From Colwellia sp. TT2012 (GTDB lineage Bacteria > Pseudomonadota > Gammaproteobacteria > Enterobacterales > Alteromonadaceae), in contig NZ_LJYX01000006.1 in assembly GCF_001440345.1 (NCBI RefSeq), positions 930,001-994,000 on the forward strand: DNA of 64,000 nucleotides, written 5' to 3'. Positions within the stretch are counted from its first letter, which is position 1. Every line of letters starts with the position of its first letter. The position numbers and the translations under genes are program-made. Shown here piece by piece: positions 36,380 through 47,224 of the stretch. Under the pieces are notes generated by a model, which had not been told where the DNA came from, did no database searches, and saw nothing but the letters and a program-made list of their open reading frames with translations.

Positions 36380-36537
36380 CGGCTAAGTTGTGGTATAAAG
36401 GCATATAGCTCTTAGCTATGTTGTCTAATTATTGCCAGTAATTTAACCGCTAAAAGACAATATAAATATTGCTCAACACTAAGGCTCTGCACTGATATAA
36501 TTGCCGAGTCTTTTTTTATATTTTAATTTAGTGAAAC

Positions 36538-37383
36538 ATGCACGCTGTCCATCAATTACATCAATACCGTAAAAGCATCAGTACTACCACCTATAAAGCC
36601 AGAGGCTATAGGGTCATTCGCTGCCAACTTTGCCAGCTAGCTCAGCAGTTTTGTATCTGTGCGCTAGCACCCAATCAAGAGCATGTGCAGACAACGGCAG
36701 GGTTCTTATTGCTTATGCATGACACTGAAGTTTTAAAACCGAGTAACACCGGCAAACTTATTGCCGACATTATTCCGGATAGTTTTGCTTTTTTATGGTC
36801 TAGAACTAAAGTGAATCCAGAGTTATTAGCTGTGCTTAATGATGAAAAGTGGTTTCCTCTGCTGGTTTTTCCGCAAGAATATGCTGGCGATGACCGTAAA
36901 GTTTTTACTAACAAGGTTATTTGCCCTAAAGGGAAAAGGCCACTATTTATTATGCTTGATGGTAGTTGGCGTGAAGCCAAAAAAATGTTCCGTAAAAGTC
37001 CGTATTTAGACCGTTTTCCCATGGTGTCCTTTGATGCAAGAACGGCTATGCCCGCGGTACTTGGTACTTGTCATAGTGACAGTAACAAGCAATTATCACC
37101 GGTAGGTCAAGACTCTCGCTATACCGTCAGAAAGACTGAGCTTGAGCATCAGTTTTCCACTGCAGAGGTTGGCGCTAGAGTGTTAGCTATGCATGGCGAA
37201 ACTAATAATGCTCAGCTACTGGATTTATGGTTTGATGTTTTCAACTTTCAATATCAAAAAAGTGTCTGTCAGCGTAACAAAGGTAATGTGAATGCCTTAG
37301 AAAATTATCAAAGTTTTATTAACAAGTTATACCCAAACCACCGCAATATGCCGGATTCAGCAGCCATTGAATCGTCATTATAA
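36538..37383 (+). CDS. tapT: tRNA-uridine aminocarboxypropyltransferase (DTW-domain protein)
   Basis: DTW-domain enzymes use S-adenosylmethionine to add the 3-amino-3-carboxypropyl group to uridine 47 in the tRNA variable loop (acp3U47). The 281-residue protein has an N-terminal Cys cluster (CQLCQLAQQFCICAL, a probable zinc site) and LLLMHDTEVLKPSNTG. The DTW-type motif is LDGSWREAKKMF, with Ser in place of the Thr of the name-giving DxTW. A C-terminal helical part follows. Two family branches (TapT/TuaA) are hard to separate by eye, so the symbol is probable, not certain. Confidence 0.85.
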   Translation: MHAVHQLHQYRKSISTTTYKARGYRVIRCQLCQLAQQFCICALAPNQEHVQTTAGFLLLMHDTEVLKPSNTGKLIADIIPDSFAFLWSRTKVNPELLAVLNDEKWFPLLVFPQEYAGDDRKVFTNKVICPKGKRPLFIMLDGSWREAKKMFRKSPYLDRFPMVSFDARTAMPAVLGTCHSDSNKQLSPVGQDSRYTVRKTELEHQFSTAEVGARVLAMHGETNNAQLLDLWFDVFNFQYQKSVCQRNKGNVNALENYQSFINKLYPNHRNMPDSAAIESSL

Positions 37384-37611
37384 ATCTGCAGTTAACGTTA
37401 AGGTAAACAGGTACTTAGCTTTACCTTGTAAATATTAGTTTGCAAGTGCCTGCTCGTTCAGCGTTTTTTCATTGCTTTAAAGCTAGCACTTAGCGAATTA
37501 AAGTCTTAAGTTAACTTTATTCTACTCAATGTGGGTGGCTATTGAACTTTCATACAGCAAAGAGCAACAGTCGCTAATATTGTGCTAATAATAATTACAT
37601 AAAGGCTTATT

Positions 37612-39114
37612 ATGACTATCAAAGAAATCCCACTCATTATAAATGGTGAGAAAGTTCGCTCTAAAACCGATACTTGGTTGGATGTACTGAATCCCGCGAC
37701 CCAAGAAGTTGTTGCTCGTGTACCGGTAGCAACCCGTGAAGAAGTTGCAGCTGCCATTGCTAGTGCAGAGCAAGCCTTTAAAAGCTGGTCAAAGGTTTCT
37801 TTAACAAATCGAATGCGTATTATGCTTAATTTCCAGCACTTGGTACGTGAACATAGCCAAGAGCTGGCTGAGTTAATTACCTTAGAGCATGGTAAAACTT
37901 TACCCGATGCGGAAGGTGAAGTAGGGCGCTCACTTGAAGCTATTGAAAATGCTTGTTCAATTACCCGTCTACAATTAGGGGAAATTGCCAACAATTCGGC
38001 CACAGGTATTGATACTTATACCCTGAATAAACCCCTTGGTGTTGGTGTTGGCATTACGGCCTTTAACTTCCCATTAATGTTGCCCGCTTTTATGTTTCCG
38101 CCGGCCATTGCTTGTGGTAACACTTTTGTATTAAAACCATCCGAGCAAGCCCCCTCATCAACCATACGCTTTGTTGAACTTGCGTTAGAAGCGGGTATCC
38201 CACCAGGTGTTCTTAATGTCATCCATGGTGGCCCTGACGTGGTAAACCAACTTATTGAAAGTGATGCGGTTAAAGCGGTATCGTTTATTGGCTCTACTGC
38301 GGTAGGTACCCACGTTTATAATCTTGCCTGTAAACATGGCAAACGTGCACAAGCTATGATGGGCGCTAAAAATCACATGGTGATCATGCCTGATGCTAAT
38401 AAGGACAGAGCAATTAATGATTTATTAGGCTCAGCTTTTGGGGCCGCTGGTCAACGTTGTATGGCAAATCCAGTCACTATTTTAGTGGGTGAAGCACGTG
38501 AGTGGTTACCTGAAATTGTTGCACGTGCCAAGTTGATGAAAGTTGGCCCAGGTACACAACGTGATGCTGATTTAGGTCCAGTGGTTTCGCCACAAGCTAA
38601 AGCTCGTATACTTAGCCTGCTTGATTCTGGTGTTGCTCAAGGCGCGGAATTACTTGTTGATGGCCGGAACTGTCAAGTTGATGGCTACCCTAATGGTAAC
38701 TTTGTTGGGCCAACGTTATTTAGTAAAGTCACCACAGATATGGATATTTATACCCAAGAAATTTTTGGTCCGGCTTTATGTGTATTAGAAGCAGATACTT
38801 TAGATGAAGCGATAGACATTATTAATGCGAACCCTAATGGTAATGGCACCTCATTATTTACGTCTTCAGGTTGGGCCGCTCGAAAATTTGAAAATGAAGT
38901 TGATGTTGGTCAAGTGGGTATAAATGTTCCTATTCCTGTACCGGTGGCTTTCTTTAGCTTTACCGGCTCCCGTGGCTCAAAACTAGGGGATTTAGGACCT
39001 AATGGTAAGCAAGTGGTAAGTTTTTGGACCTACACTAAATCCGTAACGGCTCGCTGGTTTGAACCTGATCATCAAGACGGCTCAACCATTCATACCACCA
39101 TTAGTATGAAGTAA
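37612..39114 (+). CDS. mmsA: CoA-acylating methylmalonate-semialdehyde dehydrogenase
   Basis: MmsA oxidises methylmalonate semialdehyde (valine catabolism) or malonate semialdehyde to propionyl-CoA or acetyl-CoA with NAD+. The 500-residue aldehyde dehydrogenase-fold protein has [25 protein letters not shown] and SFIGSTAVG. The catalytic Cys lies in GAAGQRCMA, and [17 protein letters not shown] is typical of the MmsA subfamily. Other mms genes (mmsB, acyl-CoA dehydrogenase) are not adjacent, so it is a single-gene unit closed by a hairpin terminator. Confidence 0.93.
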   Translation: MTIKEIPLIINGEKVRSKTDTWLDVLNPATQEVVARVPVATREEVAAAIASAEQAFKSWSKVSLTNRMRIMLNFQHLVREHSQELAELITLEHGKTLPDAEGEVGRSLEAIENACSITRLQLGEIANNSATGIDTYTLNKPLGVGVGITAFNFPLMLPAFMFPPAIACGNTFVLKPSEQAPSSTIRFVELALEAGIPPGVLNVIHGGPDVVNQLIESDAVKAVSFIGSTAVGTHVYNLACKHGKRAQAMMGAKNHMVIMPDANKDRAINDLLGSAFGAAGQRCMANPVTILVGEAREWLPEIVARAKLMKVGPGTQRDADLGPVVSPQAKARILSLLDSGVAQGAELLVDGRNCQVDGYPNGNFVGPTLFSKVTTDMDIYTQEIFGPALCVLEADTLDEAIDIINANPNGNGTSLFTSSGWAARKFENEVDVGQVGINVPIPVPVAFFSFTGSRGSKLGDLGPNGKQVVSFWTYTKSVTARWFEPDHQDGSTIHTTISMK

Positions 39115-39147
39115 AAGCGGACCATTTAAGTTATCTCAGTAAAAATT

Positions 39148-39183
39148 AAAAGGGTCACTACAGTATAGTGACCCTTTTTTATT
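39148..39183. terminator. Bidirectional terminator between mmsA and serA
   Basis: The stem AAAAGGGTCACTA (39148-39160) pairs with 39166-39178 around the loop CAGTA. A T-run follows on the plus strand and a T-rich stretch on the minus strand. It serves the convergent genes mmsA (+) and serA (-). Confidence 0.9.
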
Positions 39184-39239
39184 CGTTAAGCGCTTTATTT
39201 ACTGAGCTAAATTAAAGCACTACTGTGCATAAAGTCGTT

Positions 39240-40493
39240 TTAATGCAGGATTCTGGCGCGAATAGTGCCTTCAATTTGTTTCAATTCTTTTAATGCCTGC
39301 TCACTGTCTTGAGAGTCAATATCGATAACAACATAACCAATTTTGTCATCGGTTTGTAAGTATTGCGCGGCAATATTAATATTGTGCTCAGCAAAAGCCT
39401 TATTGATTTTAGTTAATACACCGGGTTGGTTATGGTGAATATGTAATAAGCGACTAGTGCTTGTTAGACCTGGGATAGTGTGATCAGGTAAGGATACTTC
39501 CGGGAAGTTAACCGCAGATAAGCTTGAGCCATTATCTGAGTACTTAGCAAGCTTAGTTGCCACTTCTAAGCCAATGTTTGCTTGCGCTTCTTTTGTGCTA
39601 CCACCAATATGTGGTGTCAAAATTACATTATCAAAACCGCGTAAAGGTGAGATAAACTCATCATCATTACTTTTAGGCTCAACAGGGAATACATCTATAG
39701 CAGCCCCAGCTATTTTTTTACACTCTAACGCTTGTGCTAAGGCGTTAATATCAACCACAGTACCACGAGAAGCGTTGATAAAAATTGCGCCATCTTTCAT
39801 TGCTGAAAACTGTGCTTGAGCAATCATATTGTGAGTTTGTGCTGTCTCTGGTACATGTAAACTCACTACATCTGCTTCAGCAAGTAATAACTCTAATGTT
39901 GGCGATTGGCTGGCATTACCGAGCGGTAATTTAGTTTCGACATCATAAAAGCGTACTCTCATGCCTAACGTCTCGGCCAATATGCCTAATTGCATGCCAA
40001 TATGACCGTAACCAATAATACCGAGTACTTTGCCACGCGCTTCTACCGAGCCTTCCGCCGATTTAAACCATTCACCGCGATGTGCTTTGGCACTTTTTTC
40101 AGGAATACCACGAAGCAATAATAGTGCTTCACCCAGCACTAACTCAGCCACAGAACGAGTATTAGAAAAAGGGGCATTAAAAACAGGTATGCCGAGATTT
40201 TGTGCTGCTTTTAAGTCAACTTGGTTGGTGCCAATACAAAAACAACCAATGGCAACTAACTTATTGGCGTGGCTAAGTACTTTATCCGTTAATTGAGTGC
40301 GTGAGCGGATGCCAATAAAGTGAACATCAGCAATTTTTTCAATTAACTCACTTTCTGAAAGCGAGGTTTTTAACGATTCAATATTTGAATAGCCTTTTAA
40401 CTTTAATTCTTCAATAGAGCTTGGGTGCAAGCCCTCAAGTAATAAAATCTTAATTTTGTCTTTTGCTAATGAATTTTTGTTGGCAATGGTCAT
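39240..40493 (-). CDS. serA: D-3-phosphoglycerate dehydrogenase
   Basis: SerA oxidises 3-phosphoglycerate to phosphohydroxypyruvate, the first step of serine synthesis. The 417-residue protein has the D-2-hydroxyacid dehydrogenase fold. The Rossmann motif is GIIGYGHIGMQLGILAE, the catalytic Arg is in INASRGTVVD and the catalytic His is in LTPHIGGSTKEAQ. A C-terminal ACT domain (about residues 345-417, HHNQPGVLTKINKAF) mediates serine feedback. It lies downstream of rpiA on the same strand, a common pairing in this class. Confidence 0.96.
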   Translation of the reverse strand: MTIANKNSLAKDKIKILLLEGLHPSSIEELKLKGYSNIESLKTSLSESELIEKIADVHFIGIRSRTQLTDKVLSHANKLVAIGCFCIGTNQVDLKAAQNLGIPVFNAPFSNTRSVAELVLGEALLLLRGIPEKSAKAHRGEWFKSAEGSVEARGKVLGIIGYGHIGMQLGILAETLGMRVRFYDVETKLPLGNASQSPTLELLLAEADVVSLHVPETAQTHNMIAQAQFSAMKDGAIFINASRGTVVDINALAQALECKKIAGAAIDVFPVEPKSNDDEFISPLRGFDNVILTPHIGGSTKEAQANIGLEVATKLAKYSDNGSSLSAVNFPEVSLPDHTIPGLTSTSRLLHIHHNQPGVLTKINKAFAEHNINIAAQYLQTDDKIGYVVIDIDSQDSEQALKELKQIEGTIRARILH

Positions 40494-40670
40494 AAACTGG
40501 TTTCGCTTATCCTGAGTTAAAAGGTCAATACATATTTGTTTAGATGGCTAGATATCTAAAATAGAAGTTTAACATATCATATAGTGTATAGACTCTAAAG
40601 AACTTATTAAGCATATTTAGGCATAAATATGCTGAATAGTGAATATTCTGCTTAAAAGGGGCGGGGGGAA

Positions 40671-41327
40671 TTATTGGATTACTTTAATACCATCACTGCT
40701 GCCTAGCACGAGTATGTCAGCGCCACGAAGGGCAAACAAGCCATTAGTTACCACACCGACAATTGCATTAATCTGAGTTTCTAGTGCTTTTGGGTCAAGA
40801 ATTGTCAGATTGTGAACATCAATAATAACGTTGCCATTGTCCGTGACTACTCCTTGACGATAAGCCGGGTCACCTCCTAACTTAACCAATTCGCGGGCAA
40901 CATAGCTGCGTGCCATAGGGATAACTTCAACCGGTAAAGGGAAGTTACCCAAAACCTTTACTAGTTTTGACTCATCGGCAATACAAATAAATTTTTTGGC
41001 GACCGCAGCAACGATTTTTTCACGGGTTAATGCGGCGCCGCCACCCTTAATCATTGCCATATGGTTAGTGATTTCATCGGCGCCATCCACATAGACATCT
41101 AAGACACCAACACTGTTTAAATCAAATACTTCAATACCGTGCGCTTCTAAGCGTTTAGTTGACTCTTGCGAGCTTGAAACAGCACCGGCGATTTTGTCTT
41201 TCATTGTCGCCAGGCCATCAATGAAAAAATTAACGGTTGAGCCCGTACCAACGCCGACGATAGTATCGTTTTCAATGAATTCTAATGCCTTGATAGCGGC
41301 TGCTTTTTTCATTTCATCTTGAGTCAT
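40671..41327 (-). CDS. rpiA: Ribose-5-phosphate isomerase A
   Basis: RpiA interconverts ribose 5-phosphate and ribulose 5-phosphate in the pentose phosphate pathway. The 218-residue protein shows [25 protein letters not shown] (catalytic Asp), [13 protein letters not shown] and [11 protein letters not shown]. It ends with [16 protein letters not shown]. The length is the usual one. The gap to serA is 177 bp, so serA may have its own promoter or be read through. An extended -10 candidate lies about 75 bp upstream of the start. Confidence 0.96.
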   Translation of the reverse strand: MTQDEMKKAAAIKALEFIENDTIVGVGTGSTVNFFIDGLATMKDKIAGAVSSSQESTKRLEAHGIEVFDLNSVGVLDVYVDGADEITNHMAMIKGGGAALTREKIVAAVAKKFICIADESKLVKVLGNFPLPVEVIPMARSYVARELVKLGGDPAYRQGVVTDNGNVIIDVHNLTILDPKALETQINAIVGVVTNGLFALRGADILVLGSSDGIKVIQ

Positions 41328-41401
41328 GTTATATGCCTTATTAGCAAACTCTTGCTGTTAAAGTGAGCCTAAATGGCCTTTTAAGGGCCTTAAAAAAGGC
41401 A

Positions 41402-41410
41402 ATTATAACA
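41402..41410 (-). promoter_or_regulatory. Candidate extended -10 promoter element for rpiA
   Basis: On the minus strand the sequence TGTTATAAT is a consensus TATAAT with the TGn extension. It lies about 75 bases upstream of the rpiA ATG. No good -35 box is visible at 17 bases, which is tolerated by extended -10 promoters. Prediction from sequence only. Confidence 0.4.
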
Positions 41411-42004
41411 CTAAATAATCTGATAGTTATAGCAAGCTAGAGTCTTTTTGTGCTAAGAGATTTAGCCATAATGCTTATGGCATTAGTACGGTTAGTTAAA
41501 GGTAACTTTAGTTAGGGACTTGAACTTTGGCTATTATTTTTACGCCTGTTCGGTTGTTGTTTTGGTAAATACAGGGGTTGTTGAGCAAGTGCCGCTTATC
41601 CAGAGTTCCGGTTATTTAGCTATTTCTGGTCGTTAATATTTAATCTTACTTCTTGGCGCTGCCTATTGAGGCATGGCACTAATGACTATGGCATTGATAT
41701 CTAGCTCGATAAGCTGAGCATAATGAGAAATGACTCGAGGGGTTGTTATCGCGGGCATGTTTTTCACCTTTAATCTGGATACCGACGAAAGTCCTATCCG
41801 GCAGATAACTCGCCTGCCGCTTGGCAAAGGCTAACATCATACGTTGATCTTCAGGTATAGGTTTGTTGAGTAAAGCAAACATTAATTGATGATCTGAAGA
41901 CGCTGCTTTTTTTATTGAGCGGACATCATATGAAAATGATTAATAATAACAGCTGAATAGCTGGTTATGATCAGCTGAGTATGCGTTTCCTTTAATTGGC
42001 TAAT
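41411..42004. other. Gene-poor interval between rpiA and dapD
   Basis: Apart from the rpiA promoter candidate to its left and the dapD terminator to its right, this stretch holds one doubtful 67-codon minus-strand frame (listed separately). I see no other supportable gene, no tRNA and no mobile-element ends. In many relatives zapA, 6S RNA and a 5-formyltetrahydrofolate cyclo-ligase gene lie near rpiA. I could not recognise any of them here. Confidence 0.4.
41679..41882 (-). CDS. Doubtful small ORF, possible gene remnant
   Basis: I do not recognise this frame. It encodes MFALLNKPIPEDQRMMLAFA, then KRQASYLPDRTFVGIQIKGE, and ends in an unstructured Ser/His/Arg-rich tail after about residue 40. 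The frame stays open for about 30 codons upstream of the ATG (with SIKKAASSDHQL just before it). This suggests the N-terminal half is part of a formerly longer coding sequence that was frameshifted or truncated. No ribosome binding site is evident. It could equally be chance. Confidence 0.25.
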   Translation of the reverse strand: MFALLNKPIPEDQRMMLAFAKRQASYLPDRTFVGIQIKGEKHARDNNPSSHFSLCSAYRARYQCHSH

Positions 42005-42054
42005 AAAAAAGCTTGCTAGGGTGTTATTATTAGCAATAACTCCTGAGCAAGCTT
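42005..42054 (-). terminator. Terminator downstream of dapD
   Basis: A long hairpin has arms AAGCTTGCT and AGCAAGCTT, with an inner GTTATT/AATAAC stem. On the minus strand it is followed by a run of six T (rc of the A-run at 42005-42010). It closes the map-glnD-dapD unit. Confidence 0.85.
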
Positions 42055-42103
42055 GATTAGCCAGACTAGTGTCAATTTTTTAGCGCTTTAGCGCATACTA
42101 AAG

Positions 42104-42946
42104 TTACGACTCTTCAGCAACTGAGCGTAGTAGCTCATTTATACCTACTTTGGCGAGCGTTTTAGCATCCACTTTTTTGACGATAATAGCCGCATATAAA
42201 CTGTATGTACCACAAGCTGAAGGTAAGTTACCCGGTACTACAACTGAGCCTGCAGGTACGCGGCCATAATGAACTTCACCGGTTTCTCTATCGAAAATAC
42301 GGGTACTTTGGCCGATATAAACGCCCATAGAAATTACCGCACCTTCTTCAACTATCACACCTTCAACAATTTCTGAACGTGCGCCAATAAAACAGTTATC
42401 TTCAATGATGGTTGGACCCGCTTGTAACGGCTCTAAGACCCCACCAATGCCGACACCACCAGATAAATGCACGTTTTTACCTATTTGTGCACATGAGCCA
42501 ACGGTAGCCCAAGCATCAATCATACAACCTTCATCGATAAAAGCGCCGATATTAACAAAGCTTGGCATTACCACCACATTCTTACCAATAAAACTACCGG
42601 TGCGCACACTTGCACCCGGTACAATACGGACACCATCGGCGGCAAACATAGCCTTAGTGTAACCATCATATTTCATCGGTACCTTGTCAAAAAAAGTACT
42701 TTCTGCACCATCAATGACTTGGTTATCCCAGATACGAAAAGAAAGTAGTACCGCTTTTTTAAGCCACTGGTTAACCTGCCATTCCCCTGCTACTTTTTCG
42801 GCAACACGGGCACTACCATTATTCAATGCTGCTATAGCTTCAATTACGGCATTTTTAATCTCACTTGAAACGGTTGCTGGGGTAATACTGGCTCTTTCTT
42901 CAAAAGCTTGTTCAATCACGCTAGCTAAGTGCTTTAACTCTGTCAT
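42104..42946 (-). CDS. dapD: Tetrahydrodipicolinate N-succinyltransferase
   Basis: DapD transfers a succinyl group from succinyl-CoA to tetrahydrodipicolinate in the lysine/diaminopimelate pathway, supplying peptidoglycan. The 280-residue protein has a helical N-terminus. A left-handed beta-helix of hexapeptide repeats follows (about residues 105-235), e.g. [38 protein letters not shown] and [20 protein letters not shown]. It is the third gene of the map-glnD-dapD group, conserved opposite rpsB-tsf. Confidence 0.96.
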   Translation of the reverse strand: MTELKHLASVIEQAFEERASITPATVSSEIKNAVIEAIAALNNGSARVAEKVAGEWQVNQWLKKAVLLSFRIWDNQVIDGAESTFFDKVPMKYDGYTKAMFAADGVRIVPGASVRTGSFIGKNVVVMPSFVNIGAFIDEGCMIDAWATVGSCAQIGKNVHLSGGVGIGGVLEPLQAGPTIIEDNCFIGARSEIVEGVIVEEGAVISMGVYIGQSTRIFDRETGEVHYGRVPAGSVVVPGNLPSACGTYSLYAAIIVKKVDAKTLAKVGINELLRSVAEES

Positions 42947-43001
42947 TAGGCTTTCCTATTTGAAATTTCAAAGGTGTTATAGGTGTTATAAAGGCGGTAA
43001 C

Positions 43002-45638
43002 TCAATCAATCTCCTGTGTTAACCGTATGGCTAAATCTTCTTGCTCTTGACTGGTTAGCGCATTATTTTCTAGGGTAGAGATAGTAAATACATCATCAGC
43101 TTTTTCACCAAAAGTTGTTATTTTAGCTGAATGGATATTAATCTGCTCTTGTTGAAAGACTTGGCCAATATTTGATAACAAGCCGGGTCTATCTAAAGCG
43201 ATTATTTCAATCATGGTACGATTCTTCGCATGTATCTTGATAAAATTAACGCGTAGCGGTACTTTAAATTGTTTGATCTGTCTGGGTAATTTAGGCTCAG
43301 GCAGGTAACAGACACCTTCTTGACCTAGCTTATCAACTAAGGCTTGGCTAATTTCTTTAGTGTAGAAACGCTCTCGTAGCGGCTTATTCCGGCTATCAAG
43401 CACGACAAAGGTATTTACGGTATAGCCTGTTTTAGTGGTAATGATTTTGGCATCATGAATAGAAAGTTTTTTAGTGTCCAAAAAGGACACGGTATTGGCG
43501 AAAGTATTGCTTTTTTCTTTAGTGAAAATAAATACTTCTGTGCCACCTCGATAGGGCTCAGGGCTAATTAGCACCAATGGCTTTTCTCTATCGTGTTTAA
43601 GTATATTTTGACATTGCCTGGCTATTTGTTCAGGTGAATAACGTAAAAAATAATCTATTTTAAATTCATGCCATAACGCTTTAATCGCATGTTCATCGAT
43701 ATTGTTTTTACTTAATATAGCTAATGCTTGTTGTTGGTTTTCTCGAATTTTAGAGCGTATTTCTACGGGTTTTTCTAAGCCATGACGAAAAGCGCTTAAG
43801 GTATTAAAGTACAGTTCTTCCAGTAGATTGGCTTTCCAGTTATTCCACAGGCTTTCATTGGTGCCACGCATGTCGGCAACGGTTAAACAATAGAGGTAAT
43901 TTAGATGCGCTTCATCACGGACAATTTCCCCGAAAGTGCGAATGACATTTTCATCAGTAATATCGCGGCGCTGAGCGGTAACAGACATTAATAAATGATA
44001 TTCAACTAACCAGGCCACCATATTACTATCATGTTTACTCATTTGATGCGACAAACAGAAATTTAACGCATCTACCGCACCTAATTGAGCATGATTGCCA
44101 CCACGGCCTTTACCTATATCGTGAAAAAATCCGGCCAGATATAGCACTTCCGGTTTGCGAATTTTTTGGGCTATTTTACTGCACAGAGGAAATTTATGGT
44201 TGTGCTCTTTTTGGCTGAACTGATATAAATTCTTAACCACTCGGTAGCTGTGTTCATCGACTGAATAGGCATGGAAAAGGTCGAATTGCATTTGACCAAC
44301 AATATTGCGCCATAAGGGTAAATAGGCACCGATAATACTGTGTTTGTGCATTAAGGTTAATGCTAAACCTAAACCTCGGGGATGACGAATAATTGCCATA
44401 AACATGCGACGACATTCAGCATAATCAATTAACCCTGAAATTAAACGTCGTCGAGCATTACGCATTAATCTGATGGTGTGTGAATGTATACCTTTAATTG
44501 CTGGCTCTTGCGCGATAATTAAAAACATTTCAATCATTTTTACTGGCCGCATAAAAATACGATCATTGCGAGTATTGATTAAGGTATCCACTAATTCAAA
44601 ATCTTGATTGATAATACTAACGCTGCTCTGCTCAGGCTTTTTGATGATAGCTTGTTCAAAATGCTGTAATAGCATGGTATTTAATTCAGTCACTCGGGAA
44701 ATAATCCGAAAGAAGCGCTTCATCATACGCTCAATGGGGGCTTTACCTTCATCACCAAAGCCCATCATTTTGGCTACATCCGCTTGGTAATCAAATAAAA
44801 GCCGGTTTTCATTACGCCCAGCCACAAAGTGTAGGGCAAAACGCATGCGCCAAAGGTAATCTTGAGATTCTAACAATTCGAAAAATTCATTGGGATAGAG
44901 ATAATTATGTTCAACTAACTCTTCCAAGGAGTCGGCGGAAAAATGTCGTTTGGCCACCCAAGCAATAGTTTGGATATCACGTAACCCCCCAGGATTTGCT
45001 TTTAAATTGGGCTCGAGTGTATAGGCAGCACCGCGATATTGTTGGTGTCTTTTTTCCTGCTCTTTGCACTTAGCGAGAAAAAATTTTTCTGATGTCCAAA
45101 AAACATCTTCATTCAGTAATGGCATTAACTGCTGAGTAAGTGCCTCATTCCCCGTAATTTGTCGCATTTCCATTAAGTTTGTCGCAATAGTGACTTCTTT
45201 TACTGCTTGTTTTAAGCACTCTTTAATGGAACGAACACTATGGCCAATATCAAGTTTGATATCCCAGAGTTGGGTAATGAAACTTGATATTTTTTCTTCT
45301 AATTCTACGTTAATTTGTTCTTGTGTTAATAATAATATATCAATGTCTGATTGTGGGTGTAACTCACCACGACCATAGCCACCAACTGCAACTAAGCTAA
45401 TTTGAAACTCATCAAGGTGGTGCTGACACCAGAGCTTTGTTAAAATGGCATCAACAAAAGCAGCGCGTGCTGATAAGAGGTCACTTATATCATTATCGAT
45501 AAAAACGTCTTTTAACCATTCTTTAAATGCTTGGCTTAATAAACAGATATCGCGGGTAGATAAAAAGTCAGCACTAAGGGCTAAGTTTTCAATAAAATGT
45601 GCGGGCACTATAGGTGCTGATACTGGCTTACTGGTCAA
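43002..45638 (-). CDS. glnD: Bifunctional uridylyltransferase/uridylyl-removing enzyme GlnD
   Basis: GlnD senses glutamine and adds or removes UMP on PII proteins, setting nitrogen control. The start appears to be TTG at 45638, with AAGGGTAAG upstream. The 878-residue protein has the nucleotidyltransferase motif [19 protein letters not shown], a helical linker, and an HD domain ([20 protein letters not shown]). Two C-terminal ACT domains bind glutamine (the last with [18 protein letters not shown]). Length and domain order are normal. It lies between map and dapD. Confidence 0.95.
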   Translation of the reverse strand: MTSKPVSAPIVPAHFIENLALSADFLSTRDICLLSQAFKEWLKDVFIDNDISDLLSARAAFVDAILTKLWCQHHLDEFQISLVAVGGYGRGELHPQSDIDILLLTQEQINVELEEKISSFITQLWDIKLDIGHSVRSIKECLKQAVKEVTIATNLMEMRQITGNEALTQQLMPLLNEDVFWTSEKFFLAKCKEQEKRHQQYRGAAYTLEPNLKANPGGLRDIQTIAWVAKRHFSADSLEELVEHNYLYPNEFFELLESQDYLWRMRFALHFVAGRNENRLLFDYQADVAKMMGFGDEGKAPIERMMKRFFRIISRVTELNTMLLQHFEQAIIKKPEQSSVSIINQDFELVDTLINTRNDRIFMRPVKMIEMFLIIAQEPAIKGIHSHTIRLMRNARRRLISGLIDYAECRRMFMAIIRHPRGLGLALTLMHKHSIIGAYLPLWRNIVGQMQFDLFHAYSVDEHSYRVVKNLYQFSQKEHNHKFPLCSKIAQKIRKPEVLYLAGFFHDIGKGRGGNHAQLGAVDALNFCLSHQMSKHDSNMVAWLVEYHLLMSVTAQRRDITDENVIRTFGEIVRDEAHLNYLYCLTVADMRGTNESLWNNWKANLLEELYFNTLSAFRHGLEKPVEIRSKIRENQQQALAILSKNNIDEHAIKALWHEFKIDYFLRYSPEQIARQCQNILKHDREKPLVLISPEPYRGGTEVFIFTKEKSNTFANTVSFLDTKKLSIHDAKIITTKTGYTVNTFVVLDSRNKPLRERFYTKEISQALVDKLGQEGVCYLPEPKLPRQIKQFKVPLRVNFIKIHAKNRTMIEIIALDRPGLLSNIGQVFQQEQINIHSAKITTFGEKADDVFTISTLENNALTSQEQEDLAIRLTQEID

Positions 45639-45705
45639 GAGCTTACCCTTTATCTATTCGGTTAATCTGTTAGGCCTTATCTTTTTGCAGCTAATTGTTT
45701 AAATA

Positions 45706-46494
45706 TTAGTTGTGTAATAGACGAGCAATGGTTTCTTCTTTGCGCAAGGTTAATATTTCACAACCTGTTTTGGTCACCACTATGGTGTGCTCCCATTGTG
45801 CAGATTTTTTACCATCAGCAGTGAAAACAGTCCAGTTATCTGTTTTATCTAAAATTGTATTAGCGCGACCTAGGTTAACCATAGGCTCGATAGTAAAACA
45901 CATGCCAACTTCCATCTTGGTTTTGTCATTGTTTTTATAGTGGACTATTTGTGGCTCTTCATGAAATTCTTTACCTATACCGTGACCACAATAATCTTTG
46001 ACGATAGCATAGCGGCCAGATTTTTTGATGAATTTTTGGATTGTTGTGCCAATTTCACCAAAGGTAGTACCAGGCTTTACTTTTTTAAGTGCTAGGTATA
46101 AAGACTCTTGGGTAATGCGACATAGGCGGCTATCTTCAAGAGATGCTTCACCTAGGATAAACATCTTACTGGTATCACCATGATAACCGTCTTTTATCAC
46201 GGTAATATCGATGTTGATAATGTCACCATCGATTAACACGCTATCATCAGGAATGCCGTGACAAACGACATGATTTATTGACGTACAAATCGATTTTGGA
46301 AAATCATGATAATTGAGCGGCGCAGAGATGGCATGTTGTACTTTGTCAGTATATTCTGCACAGAGGGTATTTAACTCATTAGTACTAATACCAGCTTTTA
46401 CGTGCGGCGTAATCATTTCTAACACGTCAGCGGCTAATTGCCCAGCAATACGCATTTTAGCGATTTCTTCTTGGCTTTTTATGGTGATGGCCAT
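45706..46494 (-). CDS. map: Type I methionine aminopeptidase
   Basis: Map removes the initiator methionine from nascent proteins. The 262-residue protein shows the pita-bread fold ligands: His in NHVVCHGIPD, Asp in IINIDITVIKDGYHGDTSKM, His in CGHGIGKEFHEEP, Glu in CFTIEPM and Glu in QWEHTIVV. The gene is the first of the map-glnD-dapD group and reads away from rpsB. A DsbA-like gene is inserted between it and the rpsB promoter region. Confidence 0.96.
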   Translation of the reverse strand: MAITIKSQEEIAKMRIAGQLAADVLEMITPHVKAGISTNELNTLCAEYTDKVQHAISAPLNYHDFPKSICTSINHVVCHGIPDDSVLIDGDIINIDITVIKDGYHGDTSKMFILGEASLEDSRLCRITQESLYLALKKVKPGTTFGEIGTTIQKFIKKSGRYAIVKDYCGHGIGKEFHEEPQIVHYKNNDKTKMEVGMCFTIEPMVNLGRANTILDKTDNWTVFTADGKKSAQWEHTIVVTKTGCEILTLRKEETIARLLHN

Positions 46495-46603
46495 GTTGTT
46501 CTATCTCTTTAAGTTTGCGTTAGCGGCATTGTTTTTTCCGCTATGCTTTTAATTGTTGTTTTTTCATCATAAAAGATGAATTACTTGCCGATAAGATAGC
46601 AAG

Positions 46604-47224
46604 TTAACTGTGTTTATTTAACTCTAATTTTATCGCGTCAATAAAATCGTCTGGGTTTTGTAAATATAAATTATGATTAAGTAAAATCAACTCATCGTTG
46701 ATAGCCAGTAGCAAGGCCGGTATAGCTTGAGTTGCTATGATTTCTTGTAGCGCGTAGATCTCATGCACTTGCGCTACGGCATCATTAGTCAATTTGCTTT
46801 TATTAAAAACTTTTGCGGGTACCGATAACTTAAATTCATTAACAATATGAGTAAAATCAGCTTGCTCACTCAGTTGCTTGCCTTCACCAAAATGTGCTGC
46901 TTGTAGCGCATTTAATAAAGACAATGCTTGATTTGAGGTTTTATTTGTCGCCCAAGTCATTAAATTTGCACACAAGGTAGAGTCTCGCCCTTGTGTTAAT
47001 GTTTTCATATAGTCAGGGGAAAAACTGACCGATGAAAGCTCTTTGACTTGCACTATCTGTTGTTTAGTAATTACATTCTCACCGTCAGCATCAGAAAAGT
47101 AGGCGCTATGCCATAAATTCAGTGATACTTGGGGTAACGATTGCTTTACCGCATTAACTAAAGGGGTTGCGGCATAACTCCACGGACAGTGACTGTCATA
47201 AATAAAAAATAATTCTGCTGACAT
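46604..47224 (-). CDS. DsbA/FrnE-like thioredoxin-fold protein with CPWS active site
   Basis: This resembles cytoplasmic DsbA-family (COG3531-like) proteins. The 206-residue product has no signal peptide. It begins AELFFIYDSHCPWSYAATPL, with a helical insertion and a late cis-Pro-like segment TQAIPALLLAINDEL. The usual CxxC is CPWS here, so the second Cys is lost. Disulfide exchange by a normal dithiol mechanism is therefore unlikely; a monothiol or glutathione-linked role is possible. Substrate is unknown. It reads toward map with a 109-bp gap. Confidence 0.7.
   Translation of the reverse strand: MSAELFFIYDSHCPWSYAATPLVNAVKQSLPQVSLNLWHSAYFSDADGENVITKQQIVQVKELSSVSFSPDYMKTLTQGRDSTLCANLMTWATNKTSNQALSLLNALQAAHFGEGKQLSEQADFTHIVNEFKLSVPAKVFNKSKLTNDAVAQVHEIYALQEIIATQAIPALLLAINDELILLNHNLYLQNPDDFIDAIKLELNKHS

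Noticed and set aside
41328..41680. 6S RNA or zapA remnant near rpiA
   Set aside because: Expected from synteny in relatives, but I could not identify the conserved 6S ends or any ZapA-like frame.
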